Shown in pieces: positions 1 through 12,400 of a stretch of 64,000 nucleotides of DNA. This stretch comes from Acanthococcus lagerstroemiae (Eukaryota > Arthropoda > Insecta > Hemiptera > Eriococcidae). The notes beneath the pieces were generated by a model, which was given only the letters and a program-made list of their open reading frames with translations, was not told where the DNA came from and searched no databases. Position numbers and translations under genes: made by a program. The stretch spans positions 43,017,806 through 43,081,805 of the forward strand of contig CM063106.1 of the NCBI GenBank assembly GCA_031841125.1, given 5' to 3'. Position 1 is the stretch's first letter, and each line of letters starts with the position of its first letter.

Positions 1-1235
1 AATTCTTTAAAAAATTGAGCAATTCCGGCCGAAACAAATTTTAACATTTTTCGTCACACTTCTTAAAATTTAAACTTAAAATTGTGTTCGGCGATATAGT
101 AATCGCTATTGAAGCTACACTGATGTTCTTAATATCGCCTTTTCGCATATTTAAAGCCTAAAAAGAAAAATATCACCGATGACCTTGTAAATATTAAATT
201 AAGTTGTTATTAAATTTTTTTCTACGGAACATGGTTTTTATTTTTCCTATGATATTGTTTTATTCGTTTTGGTTCTAAAAACGCGAAACAAATTGAAAAT
301 CTTCAAAGAATAAAAATTAACAAAAAATGATTATTAATAAATCAAATAAATTTCATTTAAAAAAATCAAGTTAAAACTCATCGGACTTCGTGGTTTTAGC
401 AATTTTTACTTGAACTACTCGTACTTTGTTTTATTTTATTGTGAAAATTTAATTAATTTCATGTCAATTATTTACTTCATAATTCCTTTTCAAATTTTTA
501 TTCTCATTTCTTATCATATCATTATCATCTAAGAATCATCAAGTTCGTTTTTTTGTTCCTCATTTTATACCAATTTTACATTTTACGTAAAATGTAAAAT
601 AAATCATTTTACATGTTAAATGCCAACCCTACTGGGAATCAAGAGAAAAGAGAAAATAAGAAACAAGATACCTAATAAGAGAAAGAACAGGAACTAGAGA
701 CATAGGCTATGATGATTAAAGAATTAAAAATAATATATACGAGACATACCTGTAGATAAAAGGAGAGAAGATGAAGAGTAAGACAGAAGTGAAACACCAT
801 AAGATCAAAAAAGAAACACTGGAAGGTCAACGACCCGATAGCGGAACGAAATTAGAAAAGAATTTAAAAGGGGATGGAGACACAGAGCTCGCCTTAAAGA
901 AAGAAAGATTGGAAGAAACTGGGGCAGGCTTCTGCCCAAAAATGGGCTCTGGGACAGAAATAAGGAGCTGGCGTACTAGTAGCTCTGGGCCACAAAAAAC
1001 AGGACAAAATTGTATCCCAAAATATTGCTGTATAATAATAATAATAATAATACCCGAAAATTGAAGACGATTCTTCCTTTACTTTCGACCAAATTGTACA
1101 GAAGTTAGAGCCCCCAAAAATGTATTTATGAGATGGCCTCTTTCTGTTTCCTATAAGTAATTACGTCCTCTAGGACATGTAACTGCATATTTGGTTGAAT
1201 GGACTTGTTACGAACCTGTTTAACGTTTCATATTA
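1..1235. other. AT-rich non-coding sequence
   Basis: No gene is supported here. The stretch is strongly AT-rich, with short homopolymers and a (taa)n tract near 1034-1050. A 97-codon open frame at 771-1064 has low-complexity Lys/Glu composition and no recognisable domain, so I do not call it a gene. It lies downstream of the 3' end of the kon gene. Confidence 0.6.
573..600. repeat. 28-bp perfect palindrome
   Basis: Two 14-nt arms, attttacattttac and its exact reverse complement, meet at position 586/587 with no spacer. The sequence is AT-rich and could be chance, a cruciform-prone site or the core of a degraded hairpin element. Confidence 0.6.
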
Positions 1236-2963
1236 TACAGGGAGTCCCAATTTCGTCTGCCAACTAGTTGAGGAATGATAGAACTCATTGAGACAAAAAA
1301 TTTAAATACCATTTTCTCGAATTCTCAAATGGGAGGAAATTAAGTGTACCTGAAAGTGTACCGACTACAATTTTTGGGATAGACTAAAATGTTATTGATG
1401 AAACTTAAACTACTTCTAGTTCCCCTCCCCCCCCCCCAAAAAAAAAAGTAACTTTTTGCCTATCGTTGAAATTAAAGCCGCTATGCAACATCAAAAAATG
1501 ACAAAATTTTGAAAATTCTCCCCTAATTTAGGGAGGAGGGAGTAATTTGGGTCAGGTGGAGTGTTGAGCTAGGGGACTTCAACAAGTCATCATTGATTGA
1601 GTTTGGTTCAGTGTATACAAAGTTATTACCATTTGAAAATCGTTATTGTACAGGGTGTAGCCTTTATCTTGCAAGCCTATAGGTCAACACTGCGGTACAA
1701 ACGGTAGAAAAAGAATTCGATTCAAAACTGTTGAGGTGGGGGCAGGCCTGAAGTGTTGTTAACACTCTGGTACAATCAAAACGCGAGCAAATGCGGATGA
1801 ATGGATGAATCATTGCAGTAGTGTGATAAGCGTTGAGCGTTAAATGCGTAATTAATTTTTTCCAGAAAACTGGTCCATTCGAATGAAGAACGCGCCTTCA
1901 TTATCGAAATTACTTCCGGCATGTTTCTTATAACAAAGCGCGAGAAATGTTTGTAATAAGGTTTCCGAATTGTAAGGCGCCTGATAAAAGCACGATTCAC
2001 GTATAAAATTGAAGGGTGCGTTCTCTACTGGCAAAAAGGAAATGCGGCTTGCTGATTGGTGTATTTGGTTGAAAATGTGATCATGTGCGAAAAGTGACAA
2101 AAAAATGTTCTCCAAGAATTTCAAAATAGGACTCTACAGAGAGAAAAATAACAGAATGAAAAGGTTTTGTTCTGTTCAGTTTTTCATCGGCTGATATTTC
2201 TCATTTTCTTTGTACATATTGTTAGGGTAAAATACCTATGATCACCTTTTCAACATGTGCACTAGCGCTACTGCAGAGTGCATTATATGCAAAAATTCTA
2301 GACCGCACACACGCTGTTGATAGTGGTTATATTGATCGACCTGGAATAATGTTGTGCAACAGCTACTTCCAACCGATTACAAGAAGCGCATACACTATTG
2401 TCGCTGCTCCGAAACTTCGTTGATGAGAACGGGAGAACGGGGCAAGACGTGATCAACAAAGTTTATTTTCAGATGAGGCTCACCATAGTAATTATTTCCC
2501 ACCCTCATACTGAATTTCAAAAATTGCACAGCAAGTTAATAAATAACGATTTTCAAATTGTAATAACTTCGGGTACATTGAACCAAATTCATTCAATGGT
2601 GGTTTGTTAAAGTTCTCTAGGTCACCACTCCACTTGACCTAAATTAGCCTCCCCCCCCCCCTAAATTAGAGGACAATTTTTAAAATGCCATTTTTTAATG
2701 TTATATAGCGCTTTTAATTTCAATATTAGGCAAAAATGTTACTTCACTTTTTTGTTAGAAATTAAAAGTAGTTCAATGTTACATTGATAACATTTTACTC
2801 TATCTCAAAAATTGTAGCTGGTATACTCGGGTACTTTTTTAGGTTCACTTACTTTTCTCCCATTCGAAAATTCGAGAAAATAGTATTTAAATCTTTTTTT
2901 TTTTTTTTGGATGAGTTCTATGGTTCCTCAGTTGGTTCGCAGCCAAAACTTGTACACCCTGTA
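1236..2963. mobile_element. Inverted-repeat element with long diverged arms
   Basis: The left arm (about 1236-1655) and right arm (about 2485-2963) are diverged reverse complements. Matching blocks include tacaggg at the outer ends, the segment around 1590-1650 against 2545-2610, and poly-C/poly-G islands at similar depths (1426-1436 and 2650-2661). The roughly 800-bp centre (1660-2480) encodes nothing I recognise. This is the architecture of a non-autonomous DNA transposon or foldback element. No clear target duplication is visible and divergence suggests an old insertion. Confidence 0.65.
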
Positions 2964-3179
2964 TTCTACGTGCATGAAACAATGACTTTAAAGACCAATA
3001 TACCCTGATTTCTATTCATTTTTTGTCATTTTTGATTTATTGTCCCGAACAGCCTCAAACCATGGGTAAAATTTTCCTGGTCGCTCATAGCGCGACGTGG
3101 TTATAGTCTAAGAATGAAGCTGAACGTTGCGTGAGTCCAATAAGATATTAACAACCATGATATAACCAGCTGTTGTACA

Positions 3180-3387
3180 CAGGCCCGTAGCTAACGCCAG
3201 GGCAGCCAGGGCTTGGCTGGCAAGCGTGCCACCCTGGCTAGCACATTCTCAAAAAATAGTAATAATAATACATATTATATAAAAGCAACTAAAAGTAAAA
3301 AAAAAAAATTGTTTGTACCTTTATGGTTTATGCCCTGGTTGAATAATCAAATTTCCTGGCACAAACAAGCCGTTAGCTACGGGCCTG
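3180..3387. mobile_element. hAT-type MITE, 208 bp, 8-bp target duplication
   Basis: Terminal inverted repeats caggcccgtagctaacg and cgttagctacgggcctg bound the element. It is flanked by a perfect 8-bp direct repeat gttgtaca (3172-3179 and 3388-3395). An 8-bp duplication with CAGGC-type termini is the hallmark of hAT non-autonomous elements. The interior is non-coding and includes a run of A residues near 3298-3308. Confidence 0.9.
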
Positions 3388-4488
3388 GTTGTACAGCTAC
3401 GACAGGGAAAATGAGAAAAGTTTCCCGAATAGCCCCGCAAAAATTTCATGAGTTAAATTTTCGCATTCATTAGTAGGCAAAATCGGATCACCAGCTGGGG
3501 ACATTAGCATTTTTAGTGGGCAAACTTAAGTTTTCTTCCTCCCCTTCCCTTTCTTCATCAAAAAATGCGCTTGCGTACATTTCAGTCACCCAAGTTTTCA
3601 TTCACCTACAATAGCATCGAAGCAGAATAACGTTTCAACTTCCTGTGTCTCTTCATGAACGTTTAAAAGTTGAAACTGCTCTCTCGAATAATTGGTAGAA
3701 GCGAACTAGACAAATTTTACCACCAAGCCAACCAAATACCAGCGGCAAAGAAACAATGAACAAACAAGTAAATAAATTAACTAGGGAAATCCATTACGCG
3801 ACGAAACCAACGGACCTACGAAATACTGACACAATTTATCTAAACAAATGAGGGACAAAAATAAATAAATAATGGATAAAATACCGCATGCTTTTATAAA
3901 AAAATAATAAATAAATAAAAAATAAATTACGAAAACGGGATAGTAACTTCTTTCGAGAAGCCGAATGAACGAAATGCGTCGTATTTTTACAAGGAGAAAT
4001 TACACTTTTTGTGAGCATACATCTCGAAAAATTATAAACTGAAAATAACATCGTACTCATTACGTAGCAATTTTTCAAAAATGTCAACCCATTAATCGGC
4101 AAGTACAAAGAACACCTTTTCTCTTTTCTTCCCCAAATAGCAACAAAAATCGTACAAATCTGTCTCAATCGATTGGCTAGTGATTCAAAATAGAAAACCT
4201 CCATATTCACTAGGAAATACAACCAATATAATATGACAGCGACGAACCAATACTCCAATCTCAACGGTAGCGGTATTCTATTCCTACACACGAAACCATC
4301 GACTAATGGCGCGCCCAAGTATCTTCGCATCCCAACTCACCACCCAACTGGGACGTCTAGAAAAACCTGAAGGCTTCCACGTTCACGATGACGGTGACAC
4401 CGTCTGCAGTTAATAATAAGTGCACACGATAAGACGAGACGAGCAAGCACTCTCACTCGCACACATACGTAGATATTATATACATTTG
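3388..4488 (-). other. 3' flank and probable 3' UTR of kon
   Basis: This lies immediately downstream of the kon stop codon (4489-4491) on the minus strand. The first several hundred bases are presumably 3' UTR. I found no canonical AATAAA on the minus strand within 1 kb, so the cleavage site is not placed. A 164-codon minus-strand open frame (3836-4330) is hydrophobic and featureless and is treated as chance. Confidence 0.5.
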
Positions 4489-6417
4489 TCAAACCCAATA
4501 CTGATTCTTCCTCAGCATAGGAGTGTTGTTACCGTTACGCGTCGAGTAACCGTTCGTGTCGCAGCTGCTCCAATCTTCGTCGGCCGCTCCATACGGATAC
4601 CTCAAATTAAAGTCGTGCTCGGAGCTGGTCATCGAATCGGAGCCCAACGGTATGACTTTGCACTGCGGCGTCGAGTGCAGCATGTTTCGTTTCGGATACG
4701 GCGACGACGGAAGCAGATCGTCCGGTGGACGCGGTAATGGCAGTGGCGGGTTCATTTTCATATCCTCCTCGGCGCGTTTCTTCGACCGACACCGTACCAG
4801 AATGACGAATATAAGAGAGACAATCAAAACGCCGGATAACAAACTCACGAAAAGGTAGTAATCGTCGGTGGTCATGTTGGGGCTGGCAATCTCCACATCG
4901 TTCGCATCGGACGCGCTGTACGGCGTCTTCGTCGACGACCTGGACTTGGTGGACGGAATCATTTTCTGTTTAGACGGCGCCAGCGTAGTACGCGCGGTTG
5001 TTGACTCGGTATTCACGTGGAACCTGAGCTCGCCGATGGCCGGCTGCACCGCGTTAGCAGACAGCAAGAAAGCGAAGCTGTCCTCAACCGAGGCGTTCAT
5101 CTTTCTAGCCACGTAGTAAATGACCTTACTGTTGATCTCGTCGAATGTGAACTTGTCGATGTCGTCTTGCTTGACCGTGCGACTTTCGCGCGTCGCCTTG
5201 CCGCCAGCTTTGCGGTTACGTTTGATGATTTTCTGTAGCTTACCATACTTGGGTTTCTTAACCACGTTGAACGTCGGATTGGAGTTGGACTTCTTCGCTA
5301 ACGTGCCTGCATCGAGTACCTCTTCGTCCAGGCAGTTTCGCATGCCCGCTAACGGATTGAAAAGACCGAGTTTTAGCAGCGGCTCGACGCTGATATTTAC
5401 CCACAGGTTCTTGACCAGCAAATCGGCCAACAGTAACGCAGCCTCCACTTCGAACGCGTCGCCGGGAACACTCAAATCCGACTGCACGTACACGACCTTT
5501 TTCAGTTTCAGGTCGTTATGGGTAAAGGTCGTATTGCGAGTGCTGTTGACCAGGATGAAACCGTACCGCGGTAACATGGTAATATTATACGTCACTTCGT
5601 GCACCTTGTGGTTGGTTTGTACGTTAAAAATGCTGCTCGCGATCGCGACAGAGTTGTTACCCTGCACAAGGAAAATCGGTCGGGTCACCGCAACGCTCAG
5701 TTTGGCAGCGTGCACGAATATATTGAAGATTTTGTACGTCGGACTGAAATGGCCGTCGGAAACGCGAAAGTGAAATGACGAGGACTGTACGGGTCCCGAG
5801 TGTTCATAAATGACTCGGCCGGCGTTCACGTCAGCCTGCGTGAACTTGCCAACACCTTTTACGCCATTCACATACAGTCTACCAATGCTAGGCCCGTTTA
5901 TCACATCGTAGACGATCTCTTCGGGATACGAGTCCTTGTCTTTCGTCAGTAGTTGGTCCTGCGTTAGCACGAACCTTTCTCCCTGCACGATCGAAAGATT
6001 TGGCGAATCTTGAACCAGATTGAACGGCTGGTCATTGATAGGATTCACGATCACATGCACGGTGACGTTGCACAACGTTATGTTATCCTGCTCCAAGTAC
6101 AACGTTAGGGTTACATTGTCGTACCTCGAGTCGGAGTGGTCGTGTTTGTACACCACACCCGAATTCATCTGTTCGTCGGTCAACTCGAAAACAGAACATG
6201 CGTCGTGAATACACAGATCTCCGTACAGCGGCCGCGTCGAAACGACTGCTTTTAGCGACGGCGAACGCAGGCCGATATTATCGCTAGAGAGAAATTTGAT
6301 CAAGTTGGTCGTGTTCACTATCAGCTTAACAGTGCCGCCTTCTTCAACCTGGTACGTCTCGATATCCAGCATACCGTCCAGGCCACCCGAAGAGACTGCA
6401 ACTCTGATGTCGAATAC
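4489..6417 (-). CDS. kon: kon exon 23: last CSPG repeats, membrane span and PDZ-binding tail
   Basis: Acceptor TCGCAG. The exon encodes the C-terminal 642 residues. It contains further CSPG repeats (YQVEEGGTVKL, HDHSDSRYDNVTL, FTQADVNAGRVIYEHSG), a Ser/Thr-rich juxtamembrane stretch, and a membrane helix from YYLFVSLLSGVLIVSLIFV (about 4795-4860). A basic stop-transfer (RCRSKKR), a Pro-rich stretch and the C-terminus QYWV follow. The last four residues match those of vertebrate NG2 known to bind PDZ proteins. The long single 3' exon contrasts with the 76-410 nt upstream exons. Confidence 0.97.
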   Translation of the reverse strand, partial: VFDIRVAVSSGGLDGMLDIETYQVEEGGTVKLIVNTTNLIKFLSSDNIGLRSPSLKAVVSTRPLYGDLCIHDACSVFELTDEQMNSGVVYKHDHSDSRYDNVTLTLYLEQDNITLCNVTVHVIVNPINDQPFNLVQDSPNLSIVQGERFVLTQDQLLTKDKDSYPEEIVYDVINGPSIGRLYVNGVKGVGKFTQADVNAGRVIYEHSGPVQSSSFHFRVSDGHFSPTYKIFNIFVHAAKLSVAVTRPIFLVQGNNSVAIASSIFNVQTNHKVHEVTYNITMLPRYGFILVNSTRNTTFTHNDLKLKKVVYVQSDLSVPGDAFEVEAALLLADLLVKNLWVNISVEPLLKLGLFNPLAGMRNCLDEEVLDAGTLAKKSNSNPTFNVVKKPKYGKLQKIIKRNRKAGGKATRESRTVKQDDIDKFTFDEINSKVIYYVARKMNASVEDSFAFLLSANAVQPAIGELRFHVNTESTTARTTLAPSKQKMIPSTKSRSSTKTPYSASDANDVEIASPNMTTDDYYLFVSLLSGVLIVSLIFVILVRCRSKKRAEEDMKMNPPLPLPRPPDDLLPSSPYPKRNMLHSTPQCKVIPLGSDSMTSSEHDFNLRYPYGAADEDWSSCDTNGYSTRNGNNTPMLRKNQYWV

Positions 6418-9400
6418 CTGCGACAGATTAAAGACGACAACATTAGAGAATGAACTGTCAGATCCAGGCGCCAATTTATAGGCATGTTTACCCCTTCTGA
6501 ACGTTGGACTACATTTACCAATGGGCTTGATTCAGCTCCTACACAATAATGATGAGGTTCGATGCAACGAGAGGAAAGAAACACCACAATGAAACTAATG
6601 TTGGCCCACGTAGATGGGGAGAAAGAAACGAGACGGGATCAAAAGTGGTCGAGTTGGCCAGCCAACGTAACCTCAAAGTTGCCAGCACATACTTTGATAA
6701 AAGAGCTTCTCCAAATCAAACGAGCAAGAACGAGGTAGACCACTGCCTCATTAATGAGATAGGCATTCTTAAGGATGTTACAGTGTTATCTGAATTCTCT
6801 TGCTCTTCTGACCACAGGATGTGCCAACGCTCCCTGCAACTTCTTCACAGAGCAAAATTCTGAGGTTATTACAAGAGTAAAACAACTAGGGTGAGCAAAA
6901 AAAATTACTATCTACAGTATAAATTAGGGGAAGCGAGGACTCACTTGAATGAAGAAATCGAACAAAACAGACCTACCTTCATGGATTCAGATGTTCAGAC
7001 AAGCTACAGAGTAGCCACTTTTTTAAGAACGATTTTCCCTGACTTTTCCTAGTTTTCCAGGCCAATTTTCCAAATTTTCCCCGACATTTTTTCAGCTAGT
7101 ATTGTACAAAAGGTGCGAGCTGAGATCGAAGCCAAACAAAAGTAAGTTAGAAAAATCGAGTTAGTGGAAGTTAACAAACTCGTGAGGAAAGATATGCAGA
7201 ATTACGACTTCGATCTGGCTAGAGAAACAGCGGAGGAATCCTGGTCGACTAAGAGAGTCAAAAAAATCCTTTGTAAAGGTTAATTTCTTGCTTCCATCCA
7301 TAAATTCTTTTTTATCTAATAAGGGTAGACTTTTTGACAGAGTGAAAATTAGTAGAGAAGCAACTAAATTTTACTCTGATCACAACACTCAACCCCAAAG
7401 AAGAGGGAGGACTCAGTAACGTAGCCACCCCCTGTCTCCGTACTCACCCCTTCCAGATGAAGAATGTTTACCAATAATCTTGAAAGACGAAGTACAACGA
7501 ATTTTGGAAAAGTTGAAAAGCACAAAAGTAGCAGGCCTCGACGAAATCGAAAATTATAACTTCAAAGTGTTTACCCCGACACTAGCACCATTTCTGGCCT
7601 CCCTTTTTAACCAAATTTCATCTCAAGGATTGATCCCCTCCCCCAGTGGCATATTTCAGAAATTGTCTTATTGCACAAAAAATGAACATAGGAAATTTGA
7701 ATAACTATAGATCGGTTAGCCTGACTTCAAATCTTAGCAAGGGTGTTTCTCAAAATGTTAAAAAGTAGGGTCTGTGGAGTTTCGGATTTCTAACAACCAA
7801 TTAAACAGGCTAGTTTCCGTCGGGAACTCTCCACTGGCGACCACATTCTGGCGCTGAACTTGTTATTTGAGAAAGCAAAAGAGTATAATTTTGAAGTACA
7901 TTTTATGTTTATAGACTACCAAAAGCCGTTCGACTCGGTGTATCACTCGGCAGTGTGGAAAGCACTTGAACAGCAAGGTTTAGATGGGGAGGTGTTAAAA
8001 AGTCCTCAGATATCTCTACTCCAATTCTGAAGCCTATACATAAAATTATTGGACATTGAAAGTGAAAAGTTCCAATTAGGAAGAGGCGTGAAACAGGAAG
8101 ATCCTCTCTCTCCCAACTTATTTATGTTCTCGAATCAGAATTCAGAGAGTCAGAGTGAGAAGGGATGGAAATCAGAGTTAACGGTAGCTAGATCAACAAC
8201 CCCCCATTCGCGGATGATGAACTAATTGGCAAAAACATCGGTGAACTAAAAGAAATGGCGCTCGAACTATGCGAGGCTAGTAAAAAAGTTGGCTTATCCA
8301 TCAACTTTGCCGAAACAAAGCGTCTAGTTGGCCGAGTGGATAGCACGCTGGTCTCGGAATCCGGAGGTCCCGGGTTCGAGCACGCGTAGCAACTCGCTAC
8401 ATTTCGACCTAGGCCGGTTTTTCGGCAAGCAGAGAAAAGGGCTAAGACAGCCCTAGCAGTCTCCCTGACCTCTCTGAGGTAATGCTCGAAAGGGCGTATT
8501 CCAGGGCCCGGGTTGAAAGTAAAATGAAAAAGAGATCCTTGAAAGCTAGATCAGAAAAAGAAATCAACGCTCGCATAGCAAATGCTTAGAAAAATTATTG
8601 GTTGCTTAAGCATATTTCAAAAAGTAAAATGTTGGTATCAACAAAAAGCAGAATTCTGGAATCTGGCGTGGTACCTACACTGTTATACGGAGCACAGACC
8701 TGGACCTTGACCAGGCGACAGACAAAAAGACTGGAGACAGCATTCAATAGAATATTGAGGAGTATTCTGAATGTTACACTAAGTGACAAAATTAGTTTAG
8801 TTGACATCAGGAAGAGAACAAAAACAAAGAAAATTGGCCTTTCCGTGGTTCGACTTAAGCTCGGGTACGCAGGGCACTTGGTGAGGAGCTATGACATCTG
8901 GACAAAAAGACTAATGAACTGGACTTCTTGGGACCTGAAAAGCTATTAGATGGGGGGATCTGATGTGTAAGAACTTCGAATCTCTCTGGTCTAGAGCCGC
9001 AGAGTCCAGATTAAGTTGGAGGCATGCGGTGGAGGCCTATGCCCGCAGACGAGTGGACAGGGAAGATTAGCGGCTTATCTGGCTAAGTACAGTACAGTTC
9101 AAATCTAAAATTCATGTTTTTCTTCCCTTTGGTTATGACTATATTGTTTTGTTTCAATTTTAAGATTTTTTTTTTATTGTAAACGTATCCAATTTTGATG
9201 TCTGTACTTCGTTCTCTGCCGCGCCTCACGGTCGGGTGAAAATAAATTAATTGTACACAGCTTTGAGAATACTTACTATTTAAGATGATTAAATTTGATA
9301 TTCATTGACTACCACATAATAATTGTGAACATTCTCATTATTCTCAAAGCATTCCTTGATTTTGATCAAAATTATAACGATTCCCTGACGTTTTCCGGTT

Positions 9401-12400
9401 TTCCAGAAAGTGGCTACCCTGAAGCTATAATCTCTTGGAAAAATTAACGGTTACTACGGGAAAAAATTTGGCAAGAACAAGATAGATGTGAGCACAGACG
9501 ACAAGATTTCCGAAGGAACAAAAGATCTTATTACGTAGCGAGAGAAAATGAAGCATAGGCCACGCAAGTCTATTCGCTAAAAAATCTAAGAGATGGAAAT
9601 ACAGAAGTTAGTAAAAAGGAAGATAAAGGAGAACGGTAGTAGTATGGAAGCAATCGAGTGAGAGAAATAGTGGAAGGAACCTGGTTATTAAGGAAGATAA
9701 GGAAAGAGTAAGCCCAAGGTAGAAAGACTGTAACAAGGTTGAGGGAGGAAGGAGGGGAACCAGTGACGAAAAGCAGGGAAATCCTGAAAGAGGCTACCAA
9801 ATTCTACAGCAGTCTATATGTGAGCTGACAGAAAGAAAGAGACCTCACCGCAAAAGTGTAAATTTTACAGGAGAGCAGATAAACAAAATTAATAACGTTT
9901 TCACGTTACGGAGACACTCAACTTTGGAGACTTACAGCCATTTGGGAACATTTTTTAGAATTTTTTCGACAACACCAGGCGAAAGAGCGGCCAAGAGTTA
10001 GTCAAAAACAGTTGTTGTCACAAAAATGTTTTTTTTTGCCCTGAGGTCCGGTTCTTCCTGTCAGCCCACATATTATGAAATGTACCAAAGCAGTCAGTCC
10101 GTAAATCCCACGGGCCACAAGTAAGATATAGTAGACAATGACAACGAACGGTTAGAATACTTTCCCACTATCTTAAGGCATGAACTAAAGGACACGTTAA
10201 GCAAACTGAAAGTAGATAAACCCCCGGGACCGGATCAATCAACAAAGCATTCTTTCGAGACTTTGCTGACGTGTTAGTAGATCTACTCACCAACATATAT
10301 AATCGTATAATTACATCGGAAAACATTCCAGATCAGTGGCTATGTTCCGAAAATATTACTCCACAAAAAAGGGGTTAAATCACAGCTAAACAATTACAGG
10401 CCAATCAGTGTTTCCTCTAATCTACGTATTTATGAAAATAATTAAAAATAGAGTCTACTCCCAACTTGACAGCAACCAGCTAGCCGAGCAGAAGTTCAAG
10501 AAGGGATACTCTACTACTGACCATAAATAATATACATACGATAAAACAACTCATAGTGGAGTTTCACTTCGTGTCTTTGTGGATTTTCAAAAAGCATTTG
10601 ATATAGTGAGCCATAGCTATCGATGGGAGGTACTGAGGGAGCAAGGGGTGACAGAAAACAATAAGAATCTCAGAGGAAATGTATTCCAATTTGCAAGTTT
10701 ACATCATGATGGACCAAGCAGAAACCCCATTTACACTATACCGAAGAATGAAGCAGGGAGACCCTCTCTCCCCAAACTGTTTAATGCAATTGTGGAAAAT
10801 GTCTGTAAGAATAGTAATGGAATTAAAATCGACGGGAAACAACGAAAGTCATTTAAGATTTGCGGACGATATTAAGAAGCGAAAAGGAAAACGAAATCCA
10901 AGAAATGCTGGATGGACTGGTTGCTTCAAATGCAATTACAAATAAACAGTAAGAAACAAAACATATGAGCAGCAGTGCAAGTACTAAAAATCTATGTCGG
11001 TAACACTGAGTTAGAGAAGTGTTACCGTTAATGTGTATAATCCAGATACGAAAAGGAGATAAAAACAAGGGTTCCAATTTGATGGGTTAAGATTCTGGAA
11101 TTTTACGAAAATTTTCAAAAATACAATTTAGCAACAAGATAAAGTCGAAAGTTTTTAATACCTGTGTTGTTCCCACCGTGTCTTATGGATTTTAAACATG
11201 GGACCCCAGATAAAGTGACACGAACAAAATACAAGTTATGCAAAGTATAATAAAAAAGGCCACGTTAAAAATAAAACAGCTAACTAGAATACAAACTATG
11301 AAAGTCAAAAAATGCCTGCCTAACAATCGGAATACTGTAGAAAAATGCTTATTACGAAAATGGGACCGGGCAAGACATTTGGCAAAACGCGGTGGAAACA
11401 ATTAGACGGAAAGGACATCTCCTATTGTTCCTTTTCAGTTGCACGCTAATGCTGGGGTGAATGCCCGGTTTGCGTCAGGTCACAGTTTGTGTTCCAGGCA
11501 CAAAAAAAAAAAAAAAAAAACTTATTTGATTTAATTTCTAAGCAGAGATGGTACCTAATAATTTTTGCAGAACTAGGCTACACTCTCTTGTCGACCATAA
11601 GCTCCATTTCCCTGAGTTCAGGCCCTCTTGACCCTATGACACAAACTGGACAAATTGAATATTTCAACTTCATAAGTTTTCACCTACTTCTCAAATATTT
11701 TAAGGTTTTTCCTACGTAACACAACTCAAAAAATTATGTTTACATATCCATTTCTGTATTTCACCTCGTGCCTACCTTGATTTAATCAATTTTGACACTG
11801 AAAATTGCTTAACGTGACGCAAACCGGGCACTCGCCCTAATTATAATGGAAGCAGGAGTTTTCATGTTTCAAATTCTTTCAACCCATACCTAATTCCGCA
11901 TTCAGTCATGCTACGATATCGCAATATGACTTATATATATTCTGTAATGCTTCTGATTTACAGAAATCAACTTGTGACCATTAAAGGAACATTTTTGCGA
12001 TTTCTGTTCAACAAAATGTAAGGTCAAGTCAGATTCCTTATGAAGAAAATACACGGTGTCTACATATTAATATGACATACACGTTTCGTGTTTTGTTTTT
12101 TTTTTGTTTTTTTTTCTGTGCTTAGTTTTCGACCATTCTCCAAGAAATTGGTGTTCTATGACTCCCTACACTGTCTCATGTTACATACTATTTTTTCAAA
12201 TTTTTTCCAACCAGTTCCTCTTTGAAAATTGCGGGAAAAAACATGAAAAAAAGAAGTGTCTTCATAATTTTGTGAATCACTGTATAGCTAGATCTAACAA
12301 GGATAGCTGAACTAAAAGAGTGACGGAGTGAGTACCATATTGTCGTACTAGAAACAATACCAAGCAACCCCAAAAAGCTGATTTTACAGGTGAAGCCAAA

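Larger units (their letters stand above)
7007..9421. mobile_element. Terminal-inverted-repeat element inserted in RTE copy A
   Basis: The left end cagagtagccactttttt and right end aaagtggctaccctg are inverted. The 6-bp sequence aagcta flanks both sides (7001-7006 and 9422-9427), and RTE copy A reads on either side. The interior right arm (about 9280-9421) is non-coding, with ttccctgacgttttccgg. The body between is occupied by a second RTE copy. CAGGGTAGCCAC termini are seen in insect non-autonomous elements; superfamily not assigned. Confidence 0.65.
6555..11452 (+). pseudogene. RTE-clade LINE copy A, interrupted and decayed
   Basis: Copy A starts with the C-terminal part of an AP-endonuclease (6555-6865): GPRRWGERNETGSKVVELAS, then NEVDHCLIN and SSDHR, the RTE signatures. 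It breaks at 7006 where another element is inserted, resumes at about 9428 with the endonuclease-RT linker, and continues through RT (PPGPDQ near 10220, NNYRPISV near 10393, FVDFQKAFDIVSH near 10577-10615) to the C-terminal region near 11400. Stops and frameshifts are frequent and no full-length product is possible. A 258-bp MITE (9816-10073) is also inserted. It lies antisense to kon inside intron 22. Confidence 0.8.

Noticed and set aside
771..1064. 97-codon Lys/Glu-rich frame
   Set aside because: Low complexity, ends in an ATA repeat, no homology recognised.
3836..4330. 164-codon minus-strand open frame downstream of kon
   Set aside because: Hydrophobic, AT-driven composition, no domain, lies in the probable 3' UTR.
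5120..5773. 217-codon plus-strand frame opposite the last kon exon
   Set aside because: Antisense shadow of a strongly conserved coding exon.
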